NCBI GenBank assembly: GCA_030646695.1
Contig: JAUSLF010000034.1
Location: 1 to 32,582 of the forward strand
DNA from: Nitrosomonadaceae bacterium
GTDB lineage: Bacteria > Pseudomonadota > Gammaproteobacteria > Burkholderiales > Nitrosomonadaceae
Length of the DNA stretch: 32,582 bases
Direction: 5' to 3'
Shown piece after piece: positions 20,001 to 27,667 of this stretch; position 1 is the stretch's first letter; each line of letters begins with the position of its first letter. The translations under genes were made by a program, and so were the position numbers. The notes under the pieces are model-generated. The model ran no database searches. It was not told where the DNA came from and saw nothing but the letters and a program-made list of their open reading frames with translations.

Positions 20001-20465
20001 TTCGAGCAGCCGAAAATTGTTTACCCAGATATTGCCAAAGCCCCTAAATTTACTTGGGATGAGAGCGGTGCATTCTTAGGAAACACCGCCTACATCATTC
20101 CGACTGACGAAGCTTGGTTGGTAGGCTTATTAAATTCCAAGTTAATTTGGTGGTTCTATTTGAACCTTAGCTCCATCATTCGTGGCGGCTTTGTCAGGTT
20201 TATCGCACAATACATGGAGCAGCTTCCCATCTTCCCCGCCACCAATGTCCAAAAATCCTCCATCACGCAGCGCGTCCAGACCATCCTCGCCGACCCGTCC
20301 AGCCCCGGCGTGCCGCGCCTGGAAGCCGAGATCGACGAACTGGTGTTCGACCTCTACAGCCTGACCGCCGATGAGCGGCGTTTGGTGTTGGCAACACGTG
20401 AGTACGCACAAAACGTGGTCGGAGAAAAAACAGGTGATGAGTTGATTGAGGGGGATGGGCTATGA
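17016..20465 (+). CDS. Eco57I/TaqI-like N6-adenine DNA methyltransferase of a restriction-modification-like system
   Basis: This 1149-residue protein has the gamma-class amino-methyltransferase motifs. The AdoMet motif DLAVGSGAFLLG (Asp417) and the catalytic NPPY (Asn683-Tyr686, in FDIIIANPPYVRH) are both intact. After about residue 875 a TaqI-type target-recognition domain begins (YYGIKTGFNEAFVID, LIKPWLRGRDIRKWR). The N-terminal 400 residues contain FVDLAQSNWHWVFSK and a helical part. I see no clear PD-(D/E)XK nuclease, so cutting may be supplied by the PLD-helicase. Residues about 783-812 come from a 90-bp palindromic repeat inserted in frame (see 19363-19452). The last four bases overlap the start of the DUF3800 gene. 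Size and motifs also fit DrmMI or PglX-type enzymes, but DISARM and BREX partners are absent. Confidence 0.88.
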   Translation: MSIETRIKNLHGLEDLQSLLVEEIGFEPEDRAVFFDDESGLQAAFRRPAAVAGLHGFSVLALPAATPEGMLKTRQRQAVEALRNRYPFALFIFVDLAQSNWHWVFSKSVPGAGKRVLRRMEIGNDPRLHTILERLELLRNKLPSCANQGAVAALVEEAFDVEAISKTFFREYQEQYQKFKARIVADNQGKPWIADDNKTSRYVQLLLGRIMFLHFIEKKQWLNGNPDFIRTLFEPYRRNEKSGFHQAVLEPLFFTALGKEGRSKTIAGVEYKIPFLNGGLFEVRTEFAEAVPLYGPLVADELFVGLFNMLGRYNFTVDESTPLDQTVGIDPEMLGKVFENLLEAEARHASGTYYTPRSIVGYMCREILYRHLAAHTGISRETVNHLFDCALEGRKPEIETALAQRLEAVLNRVTVLDLAVGSGAFLLGMLQEILALKESLARARGDGEERILAERAKRKAAIIHESLYAVDISFPAIEIARLRLWLALVVDEVEPHPLPNLDYHILRGDTLKTLLDGKPVLPPRSNPATGLAPGGQKPLPIAGAQMSFDDNSANPHTEALLRHLDNLYAANGEEKSRLRQEIRAELTVLIETHWVEREQMLENRKRDLLKGAPGGNPQQLPKPKLKQFVESETLLGRIAGERRALRESRDRSEELELPFTPLHLYFAEVFSGDNPGFDIIIANPPYVRHEEIKTIKPQLEAEFPGFYCGTADLYTYFYKRGLELLKSGGHLCFIAPNKFMRAGYGENTRKLLTSDAVPRVIIDFGDTPVFDATTYPSIVLVEKILPNPPLLKGGDDAANKVPPFAKGGLGGISVAIIKDAADIERVAEVIVERGFAMQPQDLRSEGWTLESPAVLALMTKLRAAGTPLGQYVQGRFYYGIKTGFNEAFVIDAATRERLIAADPNSADLIKPWLRGRDIRKWRAEWAGLYIIAIASSANREWPWSKSKSEADARPLFAATYPAIHTHLNQWETQLRKRDDQGQYWWELRSCAYYAEFEQPKIVYPDIAKAPKFTWDESGAFLGNTAYIIPTDEAWLVGLLNSKLIWWFYLNLSSIIRGGFVRFIAQYMEQLPIFPATNVQKSSITQRVQTILADPSSPGVPRLEAEIDELVFDLYSLTADERRLVLATREYAQNVVGEKTGDELIEGDGL
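19363..19452. repeat. 90-bp palindromic repeat element inserted in frame in the methyltransferase gene
   Basis: The two ends, AAATCCTCCCCAACCCCCC and the inverse of GGGGGGCTAGGGGGGATTT, form imperfect terminal inverted repeats of about 24 bp. Each end is itself palindromic (CCCCCCTTTGCTAAAGGGGGG and CCCCCCTTTGCAAAAGGGGGG). The element is 90 bp, exactly 30 codons, and is read through as NPPLLKGG...VPPFAKGGLGGI. That peptide pattern is the usual translation of a C-run/G-run repeat scattered through many bacterial genomes. It lies between the catalytic NPPY region and the target-recognition domain. Confidence 0.85.
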
Positions 20466-21172
20466 CAGAAGAAATGAATTTTTTCAACGTCTATTGCGAT
20501 GAATCTTGTCATTTGGAGCATGATCGCCAGCCTATTATGGCAATGGGCGCTATCTGGTGTCCGCAATCGGAATCCCGCCGTCTCTCGACAGAGCTGCGCG
20601 ACATGAAGGCGCGCCACCGTGCCCGAGGCGAACTCAAGTGGTCAAAGGTGTCGGCGTCTCGCTTGCCGTTTTATCTTGAGTTGGTGGATTGGTTTTTGGC
20701 CGAGAACCCTTTGCACTATCGCGGGCTGGTTGTGCTGGAGAAGCAACGGCTCAATCACGCCGCTTTCAATCAAGGTGAGCACGATCTTTTTTACTACAAG
20801 ATGTATTTTTCCCTGCTGAATAAAATTCTTAGCCCTGACAGTAAATACTATATTTATCTAGATGTGAAAGATACGCGCAGCCGGATCAAGCTGCGCAAGC
20901 TCGGTGAGGTTCTGTGCAATAACGTATATGACTTTACCAGCCAGATGATCCGGCACATCCAGAACATCCACTCACACGAATCCGAGTTGATGCAGGTAGC
21001 CGATTTTTTGACGGGCGCCCTCGCATACAGGCATCGCAAGCTCTCCGGCAATGCGGCCAAAGTTGCTGTGATCTCCCATTTGGAATCCAAGCTTGGACGT
21101 TCATTGCTGGGAGCGACACCGTTACGCGAGGAAAAGCTCAACGTGTTTCTATTTACGCCCCAGCAAATTTAA
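20462..21172 (+). CDS. DUF3800 domain protein
   Basis: The protein has 236 residues. The start overlaps the methyltransferase stop (ATGA) and has a strong GAGGGGGA upstream, so it is translationally coupled. The DUF3800 signs are the early acidic motif VYCDES (Asp13, Glu14) after a hydrophobic strand, a central YIYLDVKDTRSR, and a late LMQVADFLTGALAYRH. This family is predicted to have an RNase H-like fold with a set of conserved acidic residues, and it often occurs near restriction and abortive-infection genes. Its biochemical role is unknown to me. Coupling to the methyltransferase argues that it belongs to the same system rather than being a bystander. Confidence 0.8.
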   Translation: MTEEMNFFNVYCDESCHLEHDRQPIMAMGAIWCPQSESRRLSTELRDMKARHRARGELKWSKVSASRLPFYLELVDWFLAENPLHYRGLVVLEKQRLNHAAFNQGEHDLFYYKMYFSLLNKILSPDSKYYIYLDVKDTRSRIKLRKLGEVLCNNVYDFTSQMIRHIQNIHSHESELMQVADFLTGALAYRHRKLSGNAAKVAVISHLESKLGRSLLGATPLREEKLNVFLFTPQQI

Positions 21173-21173
21173 C

Positions 21174-21653
21174 ATGGCTAGCCATCCGGATTGGTTGCCG
21201 CCGATGTTTGTGATGTCGCCGTGGAACGAGACGGTGATGGAATCCTTGTACACCCTGTTCAGGCGCGACTTCATTGAGCATCCGGCGAACTATCGTGGTG
21301 TTGAAGTTTGGTTCTTTCCTGAAAAGGATCGAGGGAAAGAGCTGATTTTCTGGCACCTTGTAGAACGAGGAGACACTGGCGAACGTTTTCCGGATTTTCG
21401 GCGCGCAGAACGGTTACCTTGGGCGCGCGCCATGCTTGATCATTTGGATGCACCGGAAATTCTCGATTGGGATTTCGAAGAAGGTGATGGCTCTGTTCAC
21501 ACCTACGTTTGGTTGAAAGATTTCGATTATTTGATCGTAATGAAAAAATACAGGGATGGCCGTCGCCGCTTAATCACGGCCTACCATATTAATTACGAAA
21601 ACGCGCGCAGGAAGCTTCTGAAGAAATTTGAGCGGAGGCTTGTCCACAAATAA
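21174..21653 (+). CDS. Uncharacterised 159-residue protein, last gene of the restriction-like cassette
   Basis: I do not recognise this protein. The ATG at 21174 is one base after the DUF3800 stop, so it is almost certainly cotranslated. There is no signal peptide or membrane segment. The N-terminus is aromatic-rich (HPDWLPPMFVMSPWNE), and the middle has GVEVWFFPEKDRGKELIFWHLVER followed by an acidic stretch. The C-terminus is strongly basic (MKKYRDGRRRLITAY, then NARRKLLKKFERR). The strand-rich middle with a basic C-terminus faintly recalls small RNase-type toxins of the barnase/EndoU/ColicinE5-D/RelE group, but this is a weak impression. It could be an effector, an inhibitor or a nucleic-acid binding accessory factor. 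Confidence 0.75.
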   Translation: MASHPDWLPPMFVMSPWNETVMESLYTLFRRDFIEHPANYRGVEVWFFPEKDRGKELIFWHLVERGDTGERFPDFRRAERLPWARAMLDHLDAPEILDWDFEEGDGSVHTYVWLKDFDYLIVMKKYRDGRRRLITAYHINYENARRKLLKKFERRLVHK

Positions 21654-21656
21654 AGA

Positions 21657-21679
21657 GGCCGGCGCACATGGCGTCGGCC
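21657..21679 (+). terminator. Hairpin after the defence cassette
   Basis: GGCCGGCGC (21657-21665) pairs with GCGTCGGCC (21671-21679) over 9 positions, one of them G-U, around a 5-base loop. It lies 4 bp after the last cassette gene. No T tract follows, so termination strength is uncertain. It is the only strong hairpin I see between the cassette and hisC. Confidence 0.5.
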
Positions 21680-21777
21680 CAACTCCTTCTGCCCTAGGCA
21701 GATGAGATGTACGAATTATCCACATATTCGCGGGATCCCGTCAAGTAAAATTATTTGAGTTATTCCCATTTAGCAAA

Positions 21778-21786
21778 TGCTATAAA
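21778..21786 (+). promoter_or_regulatory. Possible extended -10 promoter upstream of hicB
   Basis: TGCTATAAA is a good extended -10 (TGn plus TATAAA). The best upstream -35-like box (TTGAGT, 21755-21760) is 20 bp away, which matters less for extended -10 promoters. Transcription would start near 21793, about 135 bp before hicB. It could also feed hisC and the rest of the histidine genes now cut off from hisD. The remaining bases from 21654 to 21928 hold no gene that I can support. Confidence 0.35.
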
Positions 21787-21928
21787 ATGCCCGTTGTTCA
21801 CCCTGAATTAGATGGTGCTGGAAAACGAGCCAGTCAGTCAACCCGCTCGACACTACACAAGAAGTGACGGAGTTAAATCAGCCCGTCCCGTGTAAAATGC
21901 GAGTTTGAAAAAGTATCAGGAGCAAATC

Positions 21929-22138
21929 ATGGATTTTACTATCGTGCATGAGCGTGAAGAAGATGGGCGCTGGCTGGCTGAAGTGCCTGAGTTGCCGGGT
22001 GTTCTGGCATATGGCACAAGCGCGCAAGAAGCCATGTCTAAAGCTGAATCTCTCGCGCTGCGGGTGATTGCTGATCGTCTCGAACAAGGCGAGAGTGGCG
22101 CTATTGCGATTAATATTTCAATTCCTATTGCAGCGTGA
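21929..22138 (+). CDS. hicB: HicB-family antitoxin
   Basis: This 69-residue protein starts at the ATG at 21929 with AGGAG 6 bp upstream; a TTG at 21905 is less likely. The partial RNase H-like fold of HicB is clear: MDFTIVHEREEDGRWLAEVP with ELPGVLAYGTSAQEA, then a helix AMSKAESLALRVIADRLEQG. HicB proteins of this short type bind and block the HicA mRNA interferase. The hicA frame directly follows, overlapping the stop in a GTGA, but is broken at codon 4. The antitoxin may now be a solitary remnant or act on another HicA. Confidence 0.88.
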   Translation: MDFTIVHEREEDGRWLAEVPELPGVLAYGTSAQEAMSKAESLALRVIADRLEQGESGAIAINISIPIAA

Positions 22139-22347
22139 ATCAGTAGCCATCAGTCAAGGCCAGGAAAGTTCTTGCTGCTTTACTCCGGCTTGGGTGGGTA
22201 ATCAAACGGCAATCTGGCTCTCATAAAACGCTTTCCAGAACCGGTTTTCCTGATTATGTGTTTGCGTTCCATGATGATGAAGAAATCGGTCCCAAAATGC
22301 TTTCCCGTATTGCAAAGCACACGGGGCTTACTCCATCTGATCTATAG
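22135..22347 (+). pseudogene. hicA: hicA toxin frame stopped by TAG at codon 4
   Basis: From a GTG overlapping the hicB stop (GTGA at 22135-22138) the frame reads Met-Asn-Gln, then TAG (22144-22146). It then continues without interruption for 66 codons to the TAG at 22345. The translation is a full HicA: PSVKARKVLAALLRLGW, VIKRQSGSHKTLSR, TGFPDYVFAFHDDEEIGP and [17 protein letters not shown]. The catalytic His in GSHKT is present. No ATG, GTG or TTG lies in frame between the stop and the conserved core, so normal translation is not possible. HicA is a double-stranded-RNA-binding-fold mRNA interferase. The intact downstream frame suggests recent loss, or a sequencing error at one base. Confidence 0.8.
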
Positions 22348-22436
22348 CCATATCAATTTCTGATGAAAAAGAACACAAGGTACTCAACGTAGGGCGCAAT
22401 TATTTCGCGCCGGATGTGTTTCCAAATATCTCTTCC

Positions 22437-23519
22437 ATGCTCCCCTCTCCCGATCAACTCATCCGCCCGGAAATTCTCGCGCTTTCCGCTTATCACGTGC
22501 CGCCCGCGAGCGGCATGGTGAAGCTGGATGCGATGGAGAATCCTTATGCTTTGCCGCAGGAATTGCGCAATGAAATCGCGCGATTGGCGGCGGATGCGCC
22601 GCTCAACCGTTATCCCGATGCGAGTGCTGCCTCACTCAAGGCCAGGTTGCAGACAGCGCTGGCAGTTCCTGCCGGGATGGACATCATGCTGGGCAATGGT
22701 TCGGACGAGATCATCCAGATCATCGCGCTGGCCGTAGCCAGACCGGGGGCGGTGTTGCTGAGCGTTGAACCCGCGTTCGTGATGTTCCGCATGATCGCCA
22801 CTTTCGCCGGGATGGGTTATGCGGGTGTGCCGCTGAAAGCCGATTTCTCGCTCGATCTGGACGCAATGCTTGCCGCCATCGCCCAGCACCAGCCAGCGGT
22901 GATCTTCATCGCCTACCCTAATAATCCTACCGGCAATCTGTTTGACGCCGCGGCTGTCTCGCGTATTATTGAAGCTGCTCCCGGAATAGTGGTGATAGAT
23001 GAAGCCTACCACGCTTTCGCCGATGCCAGTTTCATGGACAGGCTGACACAATACCCTCACCTGCTGTTGATGCGCACACTCTCCAAACTGGGGTTGGCGG
23101 GTTTAAGGCTGGGGTTGCTGGTTGGCAGACCGGAATGGTTGATACAACTGGAAAAACTGCGTTTGCCGTATAATGTTGGGGTTGTCACCCAGTTGATTGC
23201 AGAAAAAGTGTTGCAGCATCCCGATATCCTGCTGCAACAGGCCGCAGCGATCAAGGCTGAGCGAGCCGTTCTGAGCAAGCGTTTGCGAGTGCTGGATGGG
23301 GTTGAGATTTTTCCAACTGACGCAAATTTTATTTTATTGCGTGTGGCTGAAGCCAGCCAGGTGTTTCAAGGAATCAAACAACGCGGTGTCCTGATCAAGA
23401 ATCTCGATGGATCGCATCCGCTATTGAAGAATTGCCTGCGCGTAACGGTGGGAACCCCCAATGAAAACGCACAATTCCTGGCGGCATTGCAGGCCTCGCT
23501 CAAGCAACCGATTAACTGA
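22437..23519 (+). CDS. hisC: Histidinol-phosphate aminotransferase HisC
   Basis: HisC is a PLP enzyme that transfers an amino group from glutamate to imidazole-acetol phosphate. I use the ATG at 22437 ([14 protein letters not shown]), giving 360 residues. A GTG at 22416 would add seven residues, and neither start has a clear ribosome-binding site. Family signs are [47 protein letters not shown] and the PLP-lysine region [19 protein letters not shown]. In related genomes it follows hisD directly, but here the accessory island precedes it. Its promoter is unclear. An imperfect GGCGC/GCGCC hairpin lies at 22393-22411 in its leader. Confidence 0.95.
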   Translation: MLPSPDQLIRPEILALSAYHVPPASGMVKLDAMENPYALPQELRNEIARLAADAPLNRYPDASAASLKARLQTALAVPAGMDIMLGNGSDEIIQIIALAVARPGAVLLSVEPAFVMFRMIATFAGMGYAGVPLKADFSLDLDAMLAAIAQHQPAVIFIAYPNNPTGNLFDAAAVSRIIEAAPGIVVIDEAYHAFADASFMDRLTQYPHLLLMRTLSKLGLAGLRLGLLVGRPEWLIQLEKLRLPYNVGVVTQLIAEKVLQHPDILLQQAAAIKAERAVLSKRLRVLDGVEIFPTDANFILLRVAEASQVFQGIKQRGVLIKNLDGSHPLLKNCLRVTVGTPNENAQFLAALQASLKQPIN

Positions 23520-23553
23520 TTTTATTACTTCAATCGATTAAATTTTCCCAATC

Positions 23554-24141
23554 ATGCGCCAGGCACAGATCACCCGCAACACATTGGAAACCCAGATCAG
23601 CGTCAATCTCAATCTGGATGGGGCCGGCAAAGCCGTGCTGAATACCGGTGTGCCATTTCTTGACCACATGCTGGATCAGGTGGCACGCCACGGCATGCTG
23701 GATCTGGAGATTTCCGCCAAGGGAGATTTGCATATCGACGCCCATCACACGGTGGAGGATATCGGCATCACTCTGGGTCAGGCATTCGCACAAGCTGTCG
23801 GCGACAAGAAGGGTTTGCGCCGCTACGGTCACGCCTATGTGCCGCTGGACGAGGCGCTATCACGGGTGGTGGTGGATCTATCGGGACGTCCCGGTATGGA
23901 ATTTAACGTCAAGTTTGTGCGTGCCCGCATCGGTGAGTTTGACGTGGATCTGGCAAATGAGTTTTTCCAGGGTTTCGTCAACCATGCCATGGTGACATTG
24001 CACATTGACAACCTGTCCGGGGACAATGCCCATCATCAGGCGGAAACCGTATTCAAGGCATTTGGCCGTGCACTGCGTATGGCGATAGAGCCCGATCCGC
24101 GTGCGGCCGGCATGATCCCGTCCACCAAAGGCTCTTTGTAA
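23554..24141 (+). CDS. hisB: Imidazoleglycerol-phosphate dehydratase HisB (monofunctional)
   Basis: HisB dehydrates imidazoleglycerol phosphate to imidazole-acetol phosphate. The 195 residues contain only the dehydratase, without the histidinol-phosphatase domain that enterobacteria fuse to it, so a separate phosphatase must exist elsewhere. The two manganese-binding histidine clusters are visible in [13 protein letters not shown] with [10 protein letters not shown], and in [12 protein letters not shown] with [17 protein letters not shown]. It starts 34 bp after hisC, and hisH follows after 23 bp. Confidence 0.98.
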   Translation: MRQAQITRNTLETQISVNLNLDGAGKAVLNTGVPFLDHMLDQVARHGMLDLEISAKGDLHIDAHHTVEDIGITLGQAFAQAVGDKKGLRRYGHAYVPLDEALSRVVVDLSGRPGMEFNVKFVRARIGEFDVDLANEFFQGFVNHAMVTLHIDNLSGDNAHHQAETVFKAFGRALRMAIEPDPRAAGMIPSTKGSL

Positions 24142-24164
24142 CCGCCCCTACCTTCCCTCGCAGC

Positions 24165-24836
24165 ATGACTGACATTGCAATAATTGACTATGGCATGGGT
24201 AACTTGCGCTCAGTGTCAAAAGCTCTGGAGCACGTTGCCCCCAACGCCTCAGTGGTCGTCACCAGCGACCCGGCGGTGGTACGGCAAGCCGCGCGTGTAG
24301 TATTTCCCGGCCAGGGCGCGATGCCTAACTGCATGCATGAAATGGATGCGCGCGGTTTGCGCGATGCGGTGCTGGATGCCGCTGCCAGCAAACCGTTTCT
24401 CGGCATTTGCCTCGGCCTGCAGATGCTGTTCGAAACCAGTGAAGAAGGCGATGTGCAAGGCCTGGGTATCCTGCCCGGTAAAGTGCGGCGTTTTCCACCT
24501 GCGGCCATGAAGGATGCCAACGGGCAGAAACTCAAAGTGCCGCACATGGGCTGGAACCAAGTGCATCAAGCCATCGAACACCCGTTGTGGAAAGGCATCA
24601 CTACTGATGCGCGATTTTATTTCGTACACAGTTATTATGTCGAGACCGCCGACCCGGAACCGGTAGCGGCCTACAGTTTTTATCCTTTTCAGTTTACTTG
24701 TGCAGTGGCAAAGGATAATATTTTCGCTGTCCAGTTCCACCCGGAAAAAAGTCATGTGGCAGGACTGACGCTGCTGGGCAATTTCGTGCAGTGGGAACCG
24801 GGTTCCACGAATAAGGCCAGTCAGATTTACGCGTGA
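24165..24836 (+). CDS. hisH: Imidazole glycerol phosphate synthase glutaminase subunit HisH
   Basis: HisH releases ammonia from glutamine and channels it to HisF. The 223 residues form a class I glutamine amidotransferase. The nucleophile is Cys82 in FLGICLGLQMLFE, with the His and Glu of the triad in AVQFHPEKSH near the C-terminus. The start IAIIDYGMGNLRSV and the oxyanion-hole stretch VVFPGQGAMPNCM are typical. Its partner hisF is two genes downstream, with hisA between them, the usual order. Confidence 0.98.
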   Translation: MTDIAIIDYGMGNLRSVSKALEHVAPNASVVVTSDPAVVRQAARVVFPGQGAMPNCMHEMDARGLRDAVLDAAASKPFLGICLGLQMLFETSEEGDVQGLGILPGKVRRFPPAAMKDANGQKLKVPHMGWNQVHQAIEHPLWKGITTDARFYFVHSYYVETADPEPVAAYSFYPFQFTCAVAKDNIFAVQFHPEKSHVAGLTLLGNFVQWEPGSTNKASQIYA

Positions 24837-24887
24837 ATTTGCTTCGAATCTAAAATCTCAACCCCTAAATTTTAGCCCTGATTCAAA

Positions 24888-25634
24888 ATGCTGATCATTC
24901 CTGCGATAGACCTGAAAGACGGACAGTGCGTACGTCTTAAACAAGGTGTAATGGAAAATGCCACAGTGTTTTCAGAAAGCCCCGGCGCCATGGCGGAACA
25001 TTGGCTGGAGCAGGGCGCACGGCGTTTGCACCTCGTGGACCTGAACGGCGCATTTGCCGGCAAACCAAAGAACGAGCCGGCCATTCGCGCCATTGTTGAA
25101 GCCATCGGCGACAGGATCCCGATTCAACTGGGCGGCGGTATCCGTGACCTTGAAACCATCGAACGCTATCTCGACGATGGCATCACTTATGTCATCATCG
25201 GCACCGCAGCGGTGAAGACGCCGGGATTCCTGCACGATGCCTGCTATGCTTTCCCCGGTCATATCATGGTGGGGCTGGATGCGAAAGATGGCAAGGTTGC
25301 GGTCGATGGATGGTCCAAAGTCACCGGCCACGACGTAATCGATCTGGCAAAGAAGTTCGAAAATTATGGAGTCCAAGCGATCGTCTACACCGACATCGGC
25401 CGCGACGGCATGCTCAGCGGCGTCAACATCAAAGCAACCGTGGAACTGGCTCGGGCGCTCACCATCCCGGTCATTGCCAGCGGCGGCATCACCAATCTCG
25501 ATGATGTCAAAGCACTGTGTGAAGTCGAACCGGAAGGCATTACGGGTGCCATCACCGGACGCGCCATTTACGAGGGTTCGCTGGATTTCAAGGCGGCGCA
25601 GGGACTGGCAGATGAGTTGGGTGTGAAAACATAA
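24888..25634 (+). CDS. hisA: ProFAR isomerase HisA
   Basis: HisA converts the aminoaldose ProFAR to the aminoketose PRFAR by an Amadori rearrangement. The 248-residue TIM barrel has the catalytic Asp8 in [10 protein letters not shown] and the second Asp in [13 protein letters not shown]. The phosphate-binding loops are [15 protein letters not shown] and [11 protein letters not shown]. It is a half-barrel duplication related to HisF, which follows after an unusually long 125-bp gap. Confidence 0.98.
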   Translation: MLIIPAIDLKDGQCVRLKQGVMENATVFSESPGAMAEHWLEQGARRLHLVDLNGAFAGKPKNEPAIRAIVEAIGDRIPIQLGGGIRDLETIERYLDDGITYVIIGTAAVKTPGFLHDACYAFPGHIMVGLDAKDGKVAVDGWSKVTGHDVIDLAKKFENYGVQAIVYTDIGRDGMLSGVNIKATVELARALTIPVIASGGITNLDDVKALCEVEPEGITGAITGRAIYEGSLDFKAAQGLADELGVKT

Positions 25635-25759
25635 GGTCATAAGGCTCTCGGCAATTCATAGCGGAAGTGAGTGGAAGTGATGCCGGAAAATTCTGTTTGC
25701 CGCTTTCCTCTACGCCTCCGTGTCTCTGTTTATCTTTAGGATAAAAGGTCTTTAGTCTT
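25635..25759. other. 125-bp intergenic stretch inside the his operon
   Basis: Gaps elsewhere in this part of the operon are 23-51 bp or overlaps. This one contains CCTCTACGCCTCCGTGTCTC, a C/T-rich phrase of the kind found in dispersed intergenic repeats. I find no open frame and no strong hairpin. Confidence 0.4.
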
Positions 25760-26536
25760 ATGGGTCTCGCCAAACGCATCATCCCCTGTCTCGACGTAAC
25801 CAATGGGCGCGTGGTCAAGGGCGTCAACTTCGTCGCGCTGCGGGACGCGGGCGATCCCGTCGAAATCTCGCGTCGTTACGATGAGCAAGGGGCTGACGAG
25901 TTGACTTTTCTCGACATCACCGCCAGTTCCGATAATCGTGATCTGATCCTGCGCATCATTGAGGAAGTTGCCGCTCAAGTGTTCATTCCGTTAACTGTGG
26001 GCGGAGGAGTTCGCCAGGTGGAGGATGTGCGCAGATTATTGAATGCCGGTGCCGATAAAGTGAGTATCAACACCTCGGCGGTGCAGAACCCGCAACTGGT
26101 GGCAGATGCCGCAGGCCATTACGGCTCTCAATGTATCGTGGTGGCAATAGATGCCAAGCAAGTGAGTGGCGCAGACACGGATACCAATCGCTGGGAAGTG
26201 TTCACCCACGGCGGACGCAGAGCTACCGGTCTGGATGCAGTCGAATGGGCGAAGAAAATGCAGTCCCTGGGAGCAGGTGAAATTCTGCTTACCAGTATGG
26301 ATAGAGATGGTACCCGCAATGGCTTTGATCTGGCGCTTACCCGCGCGGTATCGGACGCAGTGGATGTGCCGGTCATTGCCAGCGGCGGCGTGGGCAATCT
26401 CCAGCATCTGGTGGAAGGTGTGTTGCAGGGCCACGCCGAAGCGGTGCTGGCGGCGAGCATATTCCACTACGGCGAATACGGCATCCGCCAAGCCAAGGAG
26501 TATATGGCGCAACATGGCATTGAAGTTAGGCTATAG
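25760..26536 (+). CDS. hisF: Imidazole glycerol phosphate synthase cyclase subunit HisF
   Basis: HisF uses ammonia from HisH and PRFAR to make imidazoleglycerol phosphate and AICAR. The 258-residue TIM barrel starts [21 protein letters not shown], with catalytic Asp12, and has the second Asp in [11 protein letters not shown]. The phosphate-binding turns are [15 protein letters not shown] and [12 protein letters not shown]. It is the last of the central pathway genes before the hisI-hisE pair, which begins 51 bp downstream. Confidence 0.98.
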   Translation: MGLAKRIIPCLDVTNGRVVKGVNFVALRDAGDPVEISRRYDEQGADELTFLDITASSDNRDLILRIIEEVAAQVFIPLTVGGGVRQVEDVRRLLNAGADKVSINTSAVQNPQLVADAAGHYGSQCIVVAIDAKQVSGADTDTNRWEVFTHGGRRATGLDAVEWAKKMQSLGAGEILLTSMDRDGTRNGFDLALTRAVSDAVDVPVIASGGVGNLQHLVEGVLQGHAEAVLAASIFHYGEYGIRQAKEYMAQHGIEVRL

Positions 26537-26587
26537 TGATATGATGAAAATCAGGAATTTTTACCACTAACCCTTGATCCTGAATCC

Positions 26588-26977
26588 ATGCCTGCTGCTT
26601 GGCTCAACAAAGTAAACTGGTCCGACGATGGGCTGGTGTCGGTGGTGGCTCAGGAAGCCGGCAGCGGCCGGGTGCTGATGGTCGCCTGGATGGACCGCGA
26701 GGCATTGCGTCTCACCGTCGAAACCGGCGAAGCGGTATACTGGTCGCGTTCCCGCAAGAAGCTTTGGCACAAAGGCGAAGAGTCTGGTCACGTTCAGAAA
26801 ATAAAGGAAATCCGTATGGATTGCGACGGGGATGTATTATTGCTGACGGTCGAGCAGACCGGCGGTATCGCCTGTCATACCGGCAGACATAACTGCTTCT
26901 TCAACAAGCTGGAAAATGGTCAGTGGGCGGTGGTTGAACCGGTAATCAAGAATCCCGAAGAAATCTACAAAAGATGA
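26588..26977 (+). CDS. hisI: Phosphoribosyl-AMP cyclohydrolase HisI
   Basis: HisI opens the adenine ring of phosphoribosyl-AMP, the third step of the pathway. The 129 residues are cyclohydrolase only, with no fused HisE as seen in enterobacteria. The metal-binding motifs are [12 protein letters not shown] and [13 protein letters not shown], and [18 protein letters not shown] is a family signature. Its stop overlaps the hisE start by four bases (ATGA), so the two are translationally coupled. Confidence 0.97.
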   Translation: MPAAWLNKVNWSDDGLVSVVAQEAGSGRVLMVAWMDREALRLTVETGEAVYWSRSRKKLWHKGEESGHVQKIKEIRMDCDGDVLLLTVEQTGGIACHTGRHNCFFNKLENGQWAVVEPVIKNPEEIYKR

Positions 26978-27300
26978 CAGACTCAGCCATTCTCCGCCGC
27001 CTGGCGGAAACCATTGAAGCACGCAAGAGCGCCGACCCCGCCGCTTCATATGTCGCAAGACTGCTGCACGACGGACATGACAAGATACTCAGAAAAATTA
27101 CGGAAGAAGCAACAGAAACACTACTAGCCGCAAAAGACGGCGACAAACAGCATATCGTGCGCGAGACGGCAGATCTATGGTTCCATTGCCTGATATTACT
27201 GGCCTACCATGGCTTGGGACCGGACGATGTGCTGAACGAACTGCAGCAACGTGAAGGAGTTTCGGGAGTAGATGAAAAAGCGTCGCGGAAAACAGGGTAA
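26974..27300 (+). CDS. hisE: Phosphoribosyl-ATP pyrophosphatase HisE
   Basis: HisE removes pyrophosphate from phosphoribosyl-ATP, the second step of the pathway. This 108-residue all-alpha MazG-like enzyme shows the acidic metal-binding pattern [15 protein letters not shown] followed by [14 protein letters not shown]. It starts in the ATGA overlap with hisI and ends two bases before the HIT gene, so the histidine and HIT-tat genes form one tight transcript. Confidence 0.96.
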   Translation: MTDSAILRRLAETIEARKSADPAASYVARLLHDGHDKILRKITEEATETLLAAKDGDKQHIVRETADLWFHCLILLAYHGLGPDDVLNELQQREGVSGVDEKASRKTG

Positions 27301-27302
27301 AA

Positions 27303-27656
27303 ATGGAGAGCTGCCTTTTCTGCAAAATCGTGCGAAGGGAAATTCCCTGTAACAGGGTGTACGAGGACGCCGAGGTTCTGGCATTTCATGATATTCATCC
27401 CGCGGCGCCGGTACATTTCATGCTGATACCCAAGCTGCACATTGCTTCATTGACCGAGATTGACGACCAGCACCGTGATTTACTAGGCAAAATGCTGCTG
27501 CTGGTTCCCAGATTGGCGCAGGAACAGGGCTGCACAGACGGCTTTCGCACCGTTATCAACACCGGGCGCGTAGGGGGACAGGAGGTTTACCACCTGCATA
27601 TCCACATTATCGGTGGCATGGAACGTTTGCCCGTGATGATTCATCACCAGAGATAA
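27303..27656 (+). CDS. HIT-family purine nucleoside phosphoramidase (HinT-like)
   Basis: The 117-residue protein has the histidine triad HLHIHIIGG near residues 97-105 and the N-terminal CLFCKIVRREIPCNRVYED, which contains the CxxC seen in many HinT proteins. HinT enzymes hydrolyse adenosine 5'-phosphoramidates and similar AMP conjugates. The gene begins two bases after hisE and is followed by tatA after 11 bp, a conserved betaproteobacterial arrangement. Confidence 0.95.
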   Translation: MESCLFCKIVRREIPCNRVYEDAEVLAFHDIHPAAPVHFMLIPKLHIASLTEIDDQHRDLLGKMLLLVPRLAQEQGCTDGFRTVINTGRVGGQEVYHLHIHIIGGMERLPVMIHHQR

Positions 27657-27667
27657 AGGAGTAAATG

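Noticed and set aside
13064-20465. Complete DISARM or BREX locus
   Set aside because: The helicase and methyltransferase fit loosely, but drmA, drmB, a separate drmC, pglZ and brxC-like genes are absent.
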